44,629 bases of DNA, from NCBI GenBank assembly GCA_018333535.1, contig JAGXTA010000090.1, positions 1 through 44,629 on the forward strand, written 5' to 3'. Shown piece after piece: positions 25,393-33,572 of the stretch; within the stretch, counting starts at the first letter, position 1; each line of letters begins with the position of its first letter. This stretch comes from Deltaproteobacteria bacterium. GTDB taxonomy: Bacteria > Desulfobacterota > BSN033 > UBA1163. Both the position numbers and the translations under genes were made by a program. Below the pieces are notes generated by a model that did not search any database, was not told the origin of the DNA, and saw only the letters and a program-made list of their open reading frames with translations.

Positions 25393-26118
25393 TTAACTTG
25401 ACTTCTTCGCCTCAAGAGAAGAAAGTTCTTTTCTTAAGGCCTCTAATTCCTCCAGAAATCCCCATTTCTCCAGGAGCCACGGCATTCGCTGCCTGTCATC
25501 CATTTTTTTGAAGAGATCTTTTTCAGAATCACTGAGCGTCTCACGGATTTGACGGATGCCATTTTCATCGGTAGAAAAGACCCGGGCAACCTCGTGGGCA
25601 ATCAGCCCGATATTCGCCTTTCGGTTATTTGGGAAAGATCTCTGGATTAAAATGATCCGGATGAAAAATTTTCCCCTTGAAGCTCCTGGCTGGTGAATCC
25701 CTGCCGGGCGGGTTGAATTCTCTGATGCTACGGCTTCCCCTTGAATTAGATCGAGCGTACCGGGGGAGATAGGAATGGTCAGGGGCATTGAGAATAGGTT
25801 TTTCGGAATTTCATAAAATAACAGAAGATTGCGGAAGAGGACCGCTCCAAGCGTTGAGCTGTAAATTCTGTTGAGAAACTCTAACAAACAGGTCCCGAGC
25901 TCATTTGAAAGGACGACTGAGATATCGATAATCTGAGCGATCATGTTCTGCTTTCTCAGTTCATCTCTCTCCCGTTTCTCTTCTGCCGCCTTTTTGCCAT
26001 GGCGCAGGCAGTCCCGAACCTCATCACAGGTCCGGCACTCGGGCATTGCATTGGTCTTGGTCAGCCCGCTTTCAAGGGCGACCTCTTGAATCGAACCAAA
26101 ACAGTCTTTTCTTTCCAC
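25393..26118 (-). CDS. Unassigned cytosolic protein with N-terminal cysteine cluster
   Basis: I do not recognise this 241-residue protein. It has no membrane span or signal. The N-terminus has C6, then C28-x2-C31-x5-C37 (MPECRTCDEVRDC), suited to a metal or Fe-S site, and is followed by a charged helix (GKKAAEEKRERDELRKQ). The middle is hydrophobic and beta-rich (GAVLFRNLLLFYEIPKNLF, IRIILIQRSFPN). The C-terminal 60 residues form acidic and basic helices, perhaps a coiled coil (LEELEALRKELSSLEAKK). The upstream small membrane protein gene, on the same strand 43 bases away, may be co-transcribed. Confidence 0.6.
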   Translation of the reverse strand: MERKDCFGSIQEVALESGLTKTNAMPECRTCDEVRDCLRHGKKAAEEKRERDELRKQNMIAQIIDISVVLSNELGTCLLEFLNRIYSSTLGAVLFRNLLLFYEIPKNLFSMPLTIPISPGTLDLIQGEAVASENSTRPAGIHQPGASRGKFFIRIILIQRSFPNNRKANIGLIAHEVARVFSTDENGIRQIRETLSDSEKDLFKKMDDRQRMPWLLEKWGFLEELEALRKELSSLEAKKSS

Positions 26119-26161
26119 TTAATCTGCCCCCTCTTCCATATCTCTTAACCGGCCATCCCGA

Positions 26162-26461
26162 TCAGTCTTTCTTATGTCTCAACAGCCAGAGCAGTCCGAT
26201 GACGATTAGAAGAACCGGCAAAAAATAGACCTTGATTACACCGGGGACCGAAATGTGGATGGAGTAATATTTCCCCCCCAGGATCAAGATTCCGATGATT
26301 GTTGTCACCCACGCGGCAACGGATTTTCGGTTTCGGAAAAGGCCTCCTATTCCAAGAGCGATGACCACCCAGGGCCACCCTTCCCTCAATCCATACCCTG
26401 TGCCCATCCGGTCCAGGAAAATCAGCACTCCAATCACAATCAGAGCCAATCCCAACCCCAT
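26162..26461 (-). CDS. Small LiaI/LiaF-like membrane protein
   Basis: A 99-residue protein with four hydrophobic spans: LGLALIVIGVLIFLDRMG, WPWVVIALGIGGLF, VTTIIGILILGG and YFLPVLLIVIGLLWLL. The ending RHKKD is positive. The repeated I-x-IGI-L pattern matches the LiaI-LiaF-like transmembrane region (DUF5668). Members sit in the inner membrane and in some bacteria take part in envelope-stress sensing. No partner kinase is nearby. It is upstream of, and on the same strand as, the unassigned gene at 25393. Confidence 0.72.
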   Translation of the reverse strand: MGLGLALIVIGVLIFLDRMGTGYGLREGWPWVVIALGIGGLFRNRKSVAAWVTTIIGILILGGKYYSIHISVPGVIKVYFLPVLLIVIGLLWLLRHKKD

Positions 26462-26997
26462 CCCTCTTCTCCTTTCACATCATTTTAATGAAGGCATAAT
26501 GATTTGGAGTTTTCAGTCTTGAAATAATTTCTCAAATTTTTCATAATAGCCCTAGGCTTCGACCTATATTTCCAATACACCATCTTATGCAAAAAGGCAA
26601 CCGATCTTATTGTCTTAAGAAAAGGAGCTCTAATGGATCCCAAATTGGTCAGACAGTTCATCACTTTTATAGTCCTCCTCTTTGGATGGACCATCGTCAT
26701 CCTGCTGGCAGGACCAAAATAATTCCTCGTCGTCCTTTTTAAAAGACTATGCCGCAATGAGTTCCCCCTGATCGTGAGCCTGTCGAACGGTCGAAGGGTG
26801 AATCCCGCAAAATTTGCGGCTCCGTGCGGACTCTGTTGAACCACAAACGAACTTACGGCACGGTTATCTGGTGGGAGAAGACTAAGGTGAGCGGGTGGAG
26901 GGCAGGTGGAGGCATTTGATCCCCAACAAAAAATATGATAGATTAAATCTCAATGGAGTTTTCTTTGATCATTTGGTATTTGGATTTTGAATGATAG
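26462..26997. other. Intergenic region with one small membrane ORF
   Basis: Only the 29-codon frame at 26633 has gene-like features. The right part (26750-26900) holds short inverted repeats such as CCTGTCGAACGGTCGAAGG and GGTGAATCCCGC. A 119-codon minus-strand frame across the region has no protein-like composition. The promoters of the tRNA gene and of the minus-strand membrane gene must lie here. Confidence 0.5.
26633..26722 (+). CDS. Putative 29-residue single-span membrane microprotein
   Basis: An ATG at 26633 with AAAAGGAG seven bases upstream opens a frame of 29 codons. The product starts MDPKLVRQFITF and continues IVLLFGWTIVILLAGPK: a charged N-terminal end, then one hydrophobic helix of about 18 residues. 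Well-placed ribosome site, amphipathic lead and a stop soon after the helix argue for a real small gene. Function unknown; it could be an accessory subunit of a membrane complex. Confidence 0.5.
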   Translation: MDPKLVRQFITFIVLLFGWTIVILLAGPK

Positions 26998-27072
26998 GCC
27001 CACGTAGCTCAGTGGTAGAGCTGCTGATTTGTAATCAGCGGGTCGGCGGTTCAAATCCGTCCGTGGGCTCCA
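26998..27072 (+). tRNA. tRNA-Thr (anticodon TGT), CCA encoded
   Basis: The acceptor arm GCCCACG pairs with CGTGGGC. The D arm is GCTCAGTGGTAGAGC. The anticodon stem GCTGA/TCAGC encloses the loop TTTGTAA, with anticodon TGT (reads ACA, Thr). The T arm is GGCGG-TTCAAAT-CCGTC, and the discriminator T is followed by CCA. All arms fold. Its 3' part is repeated at 27899 and 29182. Confidence 0.95.
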
Positions 27073-27152
27073 TGATCATCGAAGCACTAATTCATCTGGA
27101 TTGGTCCTCTTTTTATATTTTTTTAGTTTAGAGGGGTTTTTCAAATTCTGAC

Positions 27153-27359
27153 ATGATGAAAGCAAAAGAATTTCAGAAATTTGAGTTGGCGCTCTTAAGA
27201 AAAGAGAAAATAGACATCCGGAGAAATTTCCGAATCGTCGAAGCCCTTCATAAGGAAGCCCTTGCCCTTTGTGTGTTCCCGCCGAAAAACCCTCTTGATG
27301 GGTTCGATGTAGATTTAAGAATTGCAAAGGTCATTAATTGTGTTCCAAAAACTGCTTAA
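27153..27359 (+). CDS. Small protein paired with nucleotidyltransferase (possible antitoxin)
   Basis: A 68-residue basic protein. The N-terminal half is a charged helix (KEFQKFELALLRKEKIDIRR), and the C-terminal half (DVDLRIAKVINCVPKTA) ends on a short hydrophobic strand. It overlaps the following nucleotidyltransferase gene by about 20 bases. Such short genes often pair with MNT/AbiEii-like nucleotidyltransferases in TA systems, but I do not recognise the family. The ribosome site is unclear. Confidence 0.6.
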   Translation: MMKAKEFQKFELALLRKEKIDIRRNFRIVEALHKEALALCVFPPKNPLDGFDVDLRIAKVINCVPKTA

Positions 27360-27894
27360 GAAAATTGCCCGGGAATTAAAAGAAACATCGATCCCCTACA
27401 TGGTCATAGGCGGACAGGCCATTCTTCTTTATGGAGAGCCAAGATTGACCCGCGACATCGATATTACTCTCGGAATTAATGTTGATCAATTGGATAAGGT
27501 CCTTGCGATCGCCTCAACACTCAAGCTCAACGTTCTTGTAGAAAATGAACGGGAGTTTGTCCAGAGAACCATGGTGCTCCCAGTAATGGAAGAAGAAAGT
27601 GGAATAAGGGTTGATTTTATTTTCTCCTTCTCTCCTTATGAAAAGCTGGCCATTGAGAGAGCGAGGGAGGTAAGATTGGGCCGCACCCCTGTCAGGTTTG
27701 GGTCTCTTGAGGATGTGGTGATCCATAAAGTGATCGCTGGAAGGCCAAGGGATATTGAGGATGTAAGGTCAATTCTTTTGAAAAACACAAATTATGATTC
27801 GGGCCATATTGAAAAGTGGTTGAAAGAATTTGACGCCTCACTGGGTGAAAACTTTTTGGCATTATTCAGAAATATACTGAAAGAGATTGAATAA
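27340..27894 (+). CDS. MNT/AbiEii-like nucleotidyltransferase
   Basis: A protein of about 184 residues with the minimal nucleotidyltransferase signature: GGQAILLYG (a GG-x9-like start) then RLTRDIDITLG, carrying the two metal-binding Asp residues. A third acidic residue lies in IRVDFIFSF. The C-terminal helices include the charged IEDVRSILLKN. Such enzymes, in AbiEii/MenT/MNT toxins, transfer nucleotides to tRNA or proteins. A GTG at 27340 with CAAAGG upstream is the likelier start; a TTG at 27322 is possible. With the preceding small gene it forms a probable TA module between tRNA-Thr and a copy of its 3' end. Confidence 0.8.
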   Translation: MFQKLLKKIARELKETSIPYMVIGGQAILLYGEPRLTRDIDITLGINVDQLDKVLAIASTLKLNVLVENEREFVQRTMVLPVMEEESGIRVDFIFSFSPYEKLAIERAREVRLGRTPVRFGSLEDVVIHKVIAGRPRDIEDVRSILLKNTNYDSGHIEKWLKEFDASLGENFLALFRNILKEIE

Positions 27895-27898
27895 ACCT

Positions 27899-27940
27899 GT
27901 CATCAGCGGGTTGACGATTCAAATCCGTCCGTGGATTTCA
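27899..27940 (+). repeat. Decayed copy of the tRNA-Thr 3' part
   Basis: 42 bases, same orientation as the tRNA, match its anticodon-stem-to-CCA part at 35 positions; the core TTCAAATCCGTCCGTGG is exact. It begins just behind the nucleotidyltransferase gene and looks like an old attachment-site copy. Confidence 0.75.
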
Positions 27941-28060
27941 TTTCCCCTCGGCCCTCCAAAGGCCCAAAAAAACCAGTTGGTCTTGCAATTCCTCTCGGCC
28001 TCCCGGCTTCAAGGCCGGACAACCACTTCAAGAGTTCGGCATAGAGTGTTTGGATTTTCA

Positions 28061-29128
28061 TCAGACATTGAACAGGAAATTGATGATATCTCCGTCCTCA
28101 ACGACGTAGTCCCTGCCCTTCTGCAGATATTTCCCCACTTCCCTGACCTTCTGTTCGCTTCCCAGCTTAATCAGGTCTTCATATTTCATCACCTCTGCCC
28201 GGATGAACCCGCGCTCAAAGTCAGAATGAATAACGCCTGCGGCTTGGGGAGCAAGAGAACCCTGCCGGTTTGTCCATGCCCGCACCTCGTCTGGTCCGAC
28301 CGTGAAGAATGAGATGAGGCCAAGGGTTTTATAGCAAAGCATCGTTAATCTATCCAGGGCGGGCTGGTCGAGCTGGAGTTCCTCAAGAAAGATCTGGCGA
28401 TCCGGCACATCAAGCTGACAAAGCTCCTGCTCAATCTTGGCAGAAACAGCAATCCATTGAAAGCCTTGCTCACCGAAGTCTTCCTTCAATTGACCCATCA
28501 GATCGTCGGCCTCCTCGGCCTCCTCTCCGATATTGAGAACGATGATCATCGCCTTACGGGTCAGCAAAGAATAGCCGGCGATCAGTTTCTCTTCAGCCTC
28601 TGTCAAAAGGAAGTTTTTCAGGAAACAGCCGGTTTCAAGATGCTTTTTCATACGGGCGAGAAGATCCGCTTCCATGGCCGTCTTTTGAGCGTCTTTCTTT
28701 TTGTTCTGTTCTTTATCGATCCTCTCAAGGCGCTTTTCAATAAACAGAAGATCGTTCAACTGCAATTCCTCGTTAAAGATCAGGATATCACGGCGGGGGT
28801 CGATAGCGCCACGGATATGAAAAACCGTGTCGTCCTGAAAAGTTCGAACGAGATGGCAGATCACATCAACCTGTTCCAGGCCTCGGAGAATCTGTTCTTT
28901 TCGGGAGGCCTGTTCATCTAAGTCAGGGAGAAGCAGAAATTCTATATAGGCAGGGGTCTCCTGGCGCGGTGCGTAAATCTCCGTAAGATGATCGAAGCGG
29001 ACATCTCGCACTTTCGCCAACCCCAGACCATTTCCTTTCTTGCTTTCTGAATTTGGCTCTTTGCCGGTTAACAGCCGAAAAAAGGTGCGTTTACCGACCT
29101 GAGGAAAACCAACAAGACCAAGCTTCAT
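28061..29128 (-). CDS. YchF/OBG-family GTPase paralogue with TGS-like C-terminus
   Basis: A 355-residue P-loop GTPase related to YchF. The start is MKLGLVGFPQVGKRTFF, chosen because GAAAGGA precedes it and nothing upstream is conserved. A longer frame from 29218 reads through the tRNA fragment. The Walker A reads GFPQVGKRT, with Arg where the Mg-coordinating Ser/Thr is normal. A helical coiled region (about 130-190) interrupts the G domain, as in YchF. The C-terminal TGS-like domain (from about 270) ends DYVVEDGDIINFLFN, the YchF hallmark. YchF proteins hydrolyse ATP or GTP and bind ribosomes. This one may be a second, diverged copy. It is downstream of typA on the same strand. Confidence 0.85.
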   Translation of the reverse strand: MKLGLVGFPQVGKRTFFRLLTGKEPNSESKKGNGLGLAKVRDVRFDHLTEIYAPRQETPAYIEFLLLPDLDEQASRKEQILRGLEQVDVICHLVRTFQDDTVFHIRGAIDPRRDILIFNEELQLNDLLFIEKRLERIDKEQNKKKDAQKTAMEADLLARMKKHLETGCFLKNFLLTEAEEKLIAGYSLLTRKAMIIVLNIGEEAEEADDLMGQLKEDFGEQGFQWIAVSAKIEQELCQLDVPDRQIFLEELQLDQPALDRLTMLCYKTLGLISFFTVGPDEVRAWTNRQGSLAPQAAGVIHSDFERGFIRAEVMKYEDLIKLGSEQKVREVGKYLQKGRDYVVEDGDIINFLFNV

Positions 29129-29181
29129 TGTATTCCTTTCTATTATGGTAAACCCCGTTAGAAATTCCTTTGGAATAAAGG

Positions 29182-29217
29182 AGCGGGCTGGCGGTTCAAA
29201 TCCGTCCGTGGGCTCCA
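29182..29217 (+). repeat. Near-perfect copy of the tRNA-Thr 3' end
   Basis: 36 bases match the tRNA from the anticodon stem to CCA with two differences; the last 28 (from GGCGGTTCAAATCC to CTCCA) are identical. It lies between typA and the GTPase gene, in the tRNA's orientation. No 5' tRNA half is present, so it cannot be a working tRNA. Confidence 0.85.
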
Positions 29218-29224
29218 CCCTTTT

Positions 29225-31030
29225 TTAATTCCTGTTCCTGGGGCGTTTGTTCGATTCGAGGATCTTTTTTCTGATGCGGACGGAGTGCGGGGTCACTTCA
29301 ACCAGCTCATCCTCTTTTATAAATTCGATGGCCTGCTCAAGGCTGAGGATCTTAGGCGGAATGAGTTGTAAGGCGTCATCCGACCCTGAGGCCCTGATGT
29401 TAGTCAGTTTCTTCTCTTTGATCACATTGACGTCCAGATCGTTCTCCCTTGAGTTCTCACCGATCACCATCCCTTCGTAGACCGGCGTATTCTCTTTTAC
29501 AAAGAGCGTTCCACGGGGCTGAAGGTGATGAAGGGCGTACGTGGTCGTCTTGCCTTGCCGGTCCGCAACAAGGGTTCCGGTGGAGCGTTTTGTAATCGGG
29601 CCATGCCAAGACTCATAACCATCGAAAAGGTGGTTGAACAGCCCTGTCCCTCTGGTGTCGGTTAGAAACTGGGAACGAAAGCCGATCAGCCCTCTCGATG
29701 GGATCCTGAATTCGAGGCGGACCCTGCCGTGACCATTGTTATTCATCTTCTGCATTTTGCCTTTACGGATTCCGATCTGCTGTGTCACCACTCCTATGAA
29801 TTCCTCCGGGACATCGATGACAAGATGCTCCATGGGTTCATGGACAACGCCGTTTATGTTTTTTGTAATGCTCTCCGGCATGGACACAGAAAGCTCATAG
29901 CCTTCTCTCCGGATCATCTCGATCAGGATGGCAAGCTGAAGTTCCCCTCTTCCCATCACCTTGAAAGAATCGGTCGCATCAAAGTCAACTCTGATGGAAA
30001 CATTATAGAGGAGCTCTTTCTCAAGCCGCTCCCTCAGGTTTCTCGATGTGACATGCTTTCCTTCCTGGCCGGCAAAAGGCGACGTATTGACGGAAAACAC
30101 CATGGAGATGGTGGGTTCATCCACCGCAATTCTTGGAAGAGGCTCCGGATCTTCAACATCGGCGATGGTATCACCAATACCGATCCCTTCAAGCCCGGAC
30201 AGGGCAACGATATCCCCCGCCGAGGCCTCTTTGGCCTCCACTCTTTCGAGTCCCTGAAATCCATAGAGCGATGTCACCTTCGTCTTGACCGGCTCCGCCC
30301 TGCCGTTTAGCATCGACACCCAATCGCCGACCCTAATCGATCCCGAGAAGATCCTCCCTATGGCAATCCTGCCTACATAATCGCTATAGTCGATGTTGGT
30401 GACCAGAAGTTGCAACCGTCCTTCTTTATCCCCTTCCGGCGGTGGAACAGCGCTCAGGATGAGCTCAAACAGGCATCGAAAGTCTTTCGCTTCATCATCA
30501 GGATGAAGTTTCGCAATTCCGAGCTTCGCATTGGTGTAGACAATCGGAAACTCAAGCTGTTTCTCTGTGGCATCGAGGTCAATAAAGAGATCATAGACTT
30601 CGTTGAGCACCTCTTGAATCCTCGCATCCGCCCGGTCGATCTTGTTAATGACCAGGATGGGAGAAAGATCGAATTCAAGGGCCTTTTTCAGAACGAATCG
30701 GGTCTGGGGCAAGGGGCCCTCCGAGGCATCAACGAGGAGCAGAACGCCATCCACCATCTTGAGTGTCCTTTCCACCTCCCCGCCGAAATCGGCATGGCCC
30801 GGCGTATCGACAATATTGATTTTCACTCCCCGGTAATCGATAGCCGTATTCTTTGCCATGATCGTAATGCCCCGCTCCCTCTCTAAATCGATGTTGTCCA
30901 TGACCCTTTCCTGGACCTTCTCGTTCAAACGGAAAATACCGGACTGTCTGAGCAAGCCATCGACAATCGTTGTCTTTCCATGATCCACATGGGCAATCAG
31001 GGCAATGTTTCGCAAATCTTCACGTTTCAT
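29225..31030 (-). CDS. typA: Ribosome-associated GTPase TypA/BipA
   Basis: A 601-residue translational GTPase, normal length. The G1 motif AHVDHGKTT (14-22), the switch [10 protein letters not shown], the G3 [19 protein letters not shown] and SAVPPP are intact. Later come the EF-G-like domains III and V and the BipA-specific C-terminus ([34 protein letters not shown]). BipA acts on stressed or cold ribosomes. The start lies seven bases behind the DEAD-box gene stop, so the two are in one operon; the ribosome site is inside the helicase's tail. Confidence 0.96.
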   Translation of the reverse strand: MKREDLRNIALIAHVDHGKTTIVDGLLRQSGIFRLNEKVQERVMDNIDLERERGITIMAKNTAIDYRGVKINIVDTPGHADFGGEVERTLKMVDGVLLLVDASEGPLPQTRFVLKKALEFDLSPILVINKIDRADARIQEVLNEVYDLFIDLDATEKQLEFPIVYTNAKLGIAKLHPDDEAKDFRCLFELILSAVPPPEGDKEGRLQLLVTNIDYSDYVGRIAIGRIFSGSIRVGDWVSMLNGRAEPVKTKVTSLYGFQGLERVEAKEASAGDIVALSGLEGIGIGDTIADVEDPEPLPRIAVDEPTISMVFSVNTSPFAGQEGKHVTSRNLRERLEKELLYNVSIRVDFDATDSFKVMGRGELQLAILIEMIRREGYELSVSMPESITKNINGVVHEPMEHLVIDVPEEFIGVVTQQIGIRKGKMQKMNNNGHGRVRLEFRIPSRGLIGFRSQFLTDTRGTGLFNHLFDGYESWHGPITKRSTGTLVADRQGKTTTYALHHLQPRGTLFVKENTPVYEGMVIGENSRENDLDVNVIKEKKLTNIRASGSDDALQLIPPKILSLEQAIEFIKEDELVEVTPHSVRIRKKILESNKRPRNRN

Positions 31031-31037
31031 AAGCTTG

Positions 31038-32276
31038 TTATGAGAGGGGAGTAGAGAGCATTCCTGTCAATTGAGGGGATTCGACTCTGGAAACCGGACG
31101 GGACTGCTTTTTGAAGAATTTTTTACCATCCCGTCTCCCATACGGTTTGTGAACAGCCCGGAGGTCAGGGATATTGCCATGCCACACAGGGTCAATGCGA
31201 TTCGTCTTCAGCAGGGATTTCAGGATCCCCAATTCCTGATCAGTCACAAAGGTCATGGCAATGCCTGACCGCCCCATTCTTCCGGTCCTTCCTGTCCTGT
31301 GCGTATAGGATTCCAGGCCGTAAGGATAATCATAATTGATCACATGACTGACATGGCTGAAGTCGAGTCCCCGGCCGGCAAGGTCGGTAGCAACCATGAG
31401 GTCGATCTTTTTCTGGCGGAAACGCTCAAAGATCGAGGTTCGCTTCGATTGTTCCAGGCCCCCGTGGATATACCCTATCGATTTGAATTTTCTCTCCAAC
31501 TCCTTCGTCAATTTTTCACCGTGATGCCGCGAATTGCAAAAGATGAGGGCCTGGGAAATTTTTTCCCTTTTTAGATATTGGATCAGGGCATTGAGCCGAT
31601 CACGTTGCTCCGTATATTGAAAATGGTGAACCAGACTCTGCGGAGACAACTGCTCCTTATTTAATTCCACCCGAATGGGTTCTTTCAGATAGACACTGAT
31701 CAACCTTTCAATCTCTCCGGGCATCGTCGCCGCAAAAAACAGGGTTTGGTGCTTATGAATGAGGCTAGACATGATAAAGTCGATATCTTCAATAAAACCC
31801 ATTTTCAGCATCTCGTCCGCTTCATCCAGAACCAGCGTGCGGATATTAGAGAGGTCAACCTCCGTCGTATTATAGAGGAAATCGATCAACCTGCCAGGGG
31901 TTGCCACAAGGAGATGGACCCTGTCCCTTAATTTGGCTTTTTGAATCTCCATTGAGAATCCGCCAAAGATGGCAAAAGGAGCGACACCCGTATGTTTCGC
32001 AATGTTATCGATTTCTTCCACATATTGGAGCGCCAGCTCACGGGTAGGAACCAGGATGAGGGCCTGGATCGCATTGAGTGAAGGATCGATCATCTGAACC
32101 AGCGGAATACCGCAGGCCGCTGTTTTACCCGAACCGGTCTCTGCCCTGGCTAAAAGATCCCTGCCACTTAAGATCGGGGAGAAGGTCTTTTCCTGAATGG
32201 GTGTCAAATCCTGATAACCCATATTCGTCAGGGCCTTCAGGATTTCCGGTTTTAAATCTAATTCTGAAAACTTCAT
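31038..32276 (-). CDS. DEAD-box RNA helicase
   Basis: A 412-residue DEAD-box ATPase. The Q-motif region is [13 protein letters not shown] (20-32), motif I AETGSGKT (45-52), Ia PTRELALQ, motif II DEAD (151-154), motif III is AAT instead of SAT, and motif VI is [11 protein letters not shown]. The tail is short, basic and likely RNA-binding ([15 protein letters not shown]). The length suggests a RhlE-like or core-only enzyme and not CsdA/DeaD, which has a long C-terminal domain. Pairing with typA suggests a role in ribosome assembly or cold response. Start ATG is preceded by AAAGGTAA. Confidence 0.93.
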   Translation of the reverse strand: MKFSELDLKPEILKALTNMGYQDLTPIQEKTFSPILSGRDLLARAETGSGKTAACGIPLVQMIDPSLNAIQALILVPTRELALQYVEEIDNIAKHTGVAPFAIFGGFSMEIQKAKLRDRVHLLVATPGRLIDFLYNTTEVDLSNIRTLVLDEADEMLKMGFIEDIDFIMSSLIHKHQTLFFAATMPGEIERLISVYLKEPIRVELNKEQLSPQSLVHHFQYTEQRDRLNALIQYLKREKISQALIFCNSRHHGEKLTKELERKFKSIGYIHGGLEQSKRTSIFERFRQKKIDLMVATDLAGRGLDFSHVSHVINYDYPYGLESYTHRTGRTGRMGRSGIAMTFVTDQELGILKSLLKTNRIDPVWHGNIPDLRAVHKPYGRRDGKKFFKKQSRPVSRVESPQLTGMLSTPLS

Positions 32277-32304
32277 CGTTTACCTTTAAATAGCTCCTTC
32301 CAAA

Positions 32305-32422
32305 TTAAGGGAACCTCTAATAATTCCCAATTCGTCACTCCCGCGAAGGCGGGAGTCCAGTAATTTCAAAAGATTATGGATTCCTGCTTTCGCAGGAATG
32401 ACATTTTTAGAGGTTGCCTTAA
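32305..32422. repeat. GTCATTCC-family repeat nested in a longer inverted repeat
   Basis: An inner element GTCACTCC...GGAATGAC (32334-32402) is enclosed by TTAAGGGAACCTCTAA (from 32305) and its near-complement TTAGAGGTTGCCTTAA (to 32422), 15 of 16 paired. It is the third copy of the dispersed family. Confidence 0.75.
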
Positions 32423-32955
32423 ATAGAGTTATTCCTTTCCTTTTTTATATCAAGCCAACGATTTCTACGATTTCACACGACTTGCAGGCAAGCAATGATC
32501 AAATCATGCAGAAATAGGTTGGGAAGCTTATGCAGGCAGGCTGCCTCTTTCTTACAGATAGTGGGTATGCCCTTCCTACCATCGAGGAGCCTCAATTATT
32601 TAATCTTAGAGAATTATGTAACATTTTTAACTTAAAAGCAAGAAATTCTCTGGTAGTCGAAAATCATCTCTACTGTTGATGAAATCGTAAAAAGTCGAAA
32701 AAAGTTAAAGATCGTCATTCCGGCGAAAGCCGGAATCCAGTAATTTCATATAATTATCAAAACCCTGGACACCGGTTCCTGCCGCAGGACCGGTGAGACG
32801 ACTTTTAAAGAGACCATCACTGTTCATATTAACCCAAAAATATTTAAGTGGTTCGTAGGGGACGATTCTGCCACAACTAATTTCTCAGGAATTGGCATCT
32901 ATCTTCATTCTTGTAATAGGGTGCTAAGTAGTTTTTCAGAGGCTTTTCATCGCTT

Positions 32956-32971
32956 TTGACAATATGTCCAA
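32956..32971 (+). promoter_or_regulatory. Conserved upstream site of pilus operon 1 (possible activator site)
   Basis: TTGACAATATGTCCAA, an imperfect palindrome with TGTC, starts 166 bases before the -24 GG. The partner operon has TTGACATTTTGTCCAT at exactly the same distance. Known PilR-type activators prefer TGTC boxes, so a sigma-54 enhancer site is proposed. Confidence 0.5.
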
Positions 32972-33120
32972 ACTATTGAATATTTTCATAAAAATCGCTT
33001 CCATCTTAAAGAATATTACCAGTGGCCATCATTCATCCACCAAATCTCAACATATTAAAAACATAAGATATTTTCTACCCCAAATCTCTTCACTCTCATC
33101 TTTAAATTAAAAAAATTTAT

Positions 33121-33136
33121 TGGTATGGCTTTTGCA
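33121..33136 (+). promoter_or_regulatory. Sigma-54-type promoter of pilus operon 1
   Basis: TGGTATGGCTTTTGCA matches the -24/-12 consensus (TGGcacg-N4-TTGCa): GG at 33122-33123, ten bases, GC at 33134-33135. It lies about 30 bases before the pilV start. The same arrangement precedes the second operon. Confidence 0.8.
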
Positions 33137-33165
33137 CAATTAATTTATCAAAAGGCGGTATCAAA

Positions 33166-33549
33166 TTGAATATTTCTTTAAAATCAAATGGTTTTACACT
33201 TATAGAAGTTCTCGTCGCACTGGTTATTTTAGCTATTTCCTTACTGGCACTGGCAGGCCTGATGACTACGACAACAAAAAACAACGCCTTTGGCGGCCAC
33301 CTCACAGAAGCCGCCACATTGGCTCAGGACAGATTGGAGGAATTGAGGGTCACAGGCTGGGATAATATTGTTAACGGAAATGATACAAATCCAATTAGAG
33401 GTTTAAATTATAACCGAGCCTGGATAGTTGTACTGGGACCAAACAGTCCCCCCCCACCCAATGATAATGAAAAAAGGGTAACGGTCACGGTGAATTGGAA
33501 CGATGGGATGGCCCGCTCGATTAGTTTTTTAACAGTGATTACCAGATGA
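33166..33549 (+). CDS. pilV: Minor pilin, PilV-type (operon 1)
   Basis: A 127-residue prepilin. The type III signal is SNGFTLIEVLVALVILA: cleavage after Gly and E5 of the mature protein are present. The hydrophobic stalk is followed by GLMTTTTKNNAFGG, near-identical to the PilV of operon 2. The start appears to be TTG at 33166 with AAGGCGG upstream; no ATG exists before the signal. PilV, PilW, PilX and PilY1 form the priming complex and pilus tip. Residues beyond about 55 differ strongly from the second copy. The stop overlaps the region of pilW starts. Confidence 0.88.
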   Translation: MNISLKSNGFTLIEVLVALVILAISLLALAGLMTTTTKNNAFGGHLTEAATLAQDRLEELRVTGWDNIVNGNDTNPIRGLNYNRAWIVVLGPNSPPPPNDNEKRVTVTVNWNDGMARSISFLTVITR

Positions 33550-33572
33550 AACGGTTAACTCTGAGGGAAATT

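Larger units (their letters stand above)
32277..33165. other. Long intergenic region: repeats and pilus regulatory DNA
   Basis: No gene supported. It contains the nested repeat at 32305-32422, another GTCATTCC copy starting at 32714 (GTCATTCCGGCGAAAGCCGG), and an ACCGGTTCCTGCCGCAGGACC hairpin near 32770. From about 32940 it parallels the region upstream of the second pilus operon (38440 on): TTGACAATATGTCCAA, ATTGAATATTTTCAT, AACATATTAA and then the sigma-54-type promoter. Confidence 0.65.

Noticed and set aside
26485-26844. 119-codon minus-strand frame
   Set aside because: No ribosome site and Arg/His/Ser-rich shadow composition; overlaps the better-supported 29-codon plus-strand gene.
29182-29217. 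Second tRNA gene
   Set aside because: Only the 3' half is present; no D arm or 5' acceptor strand.
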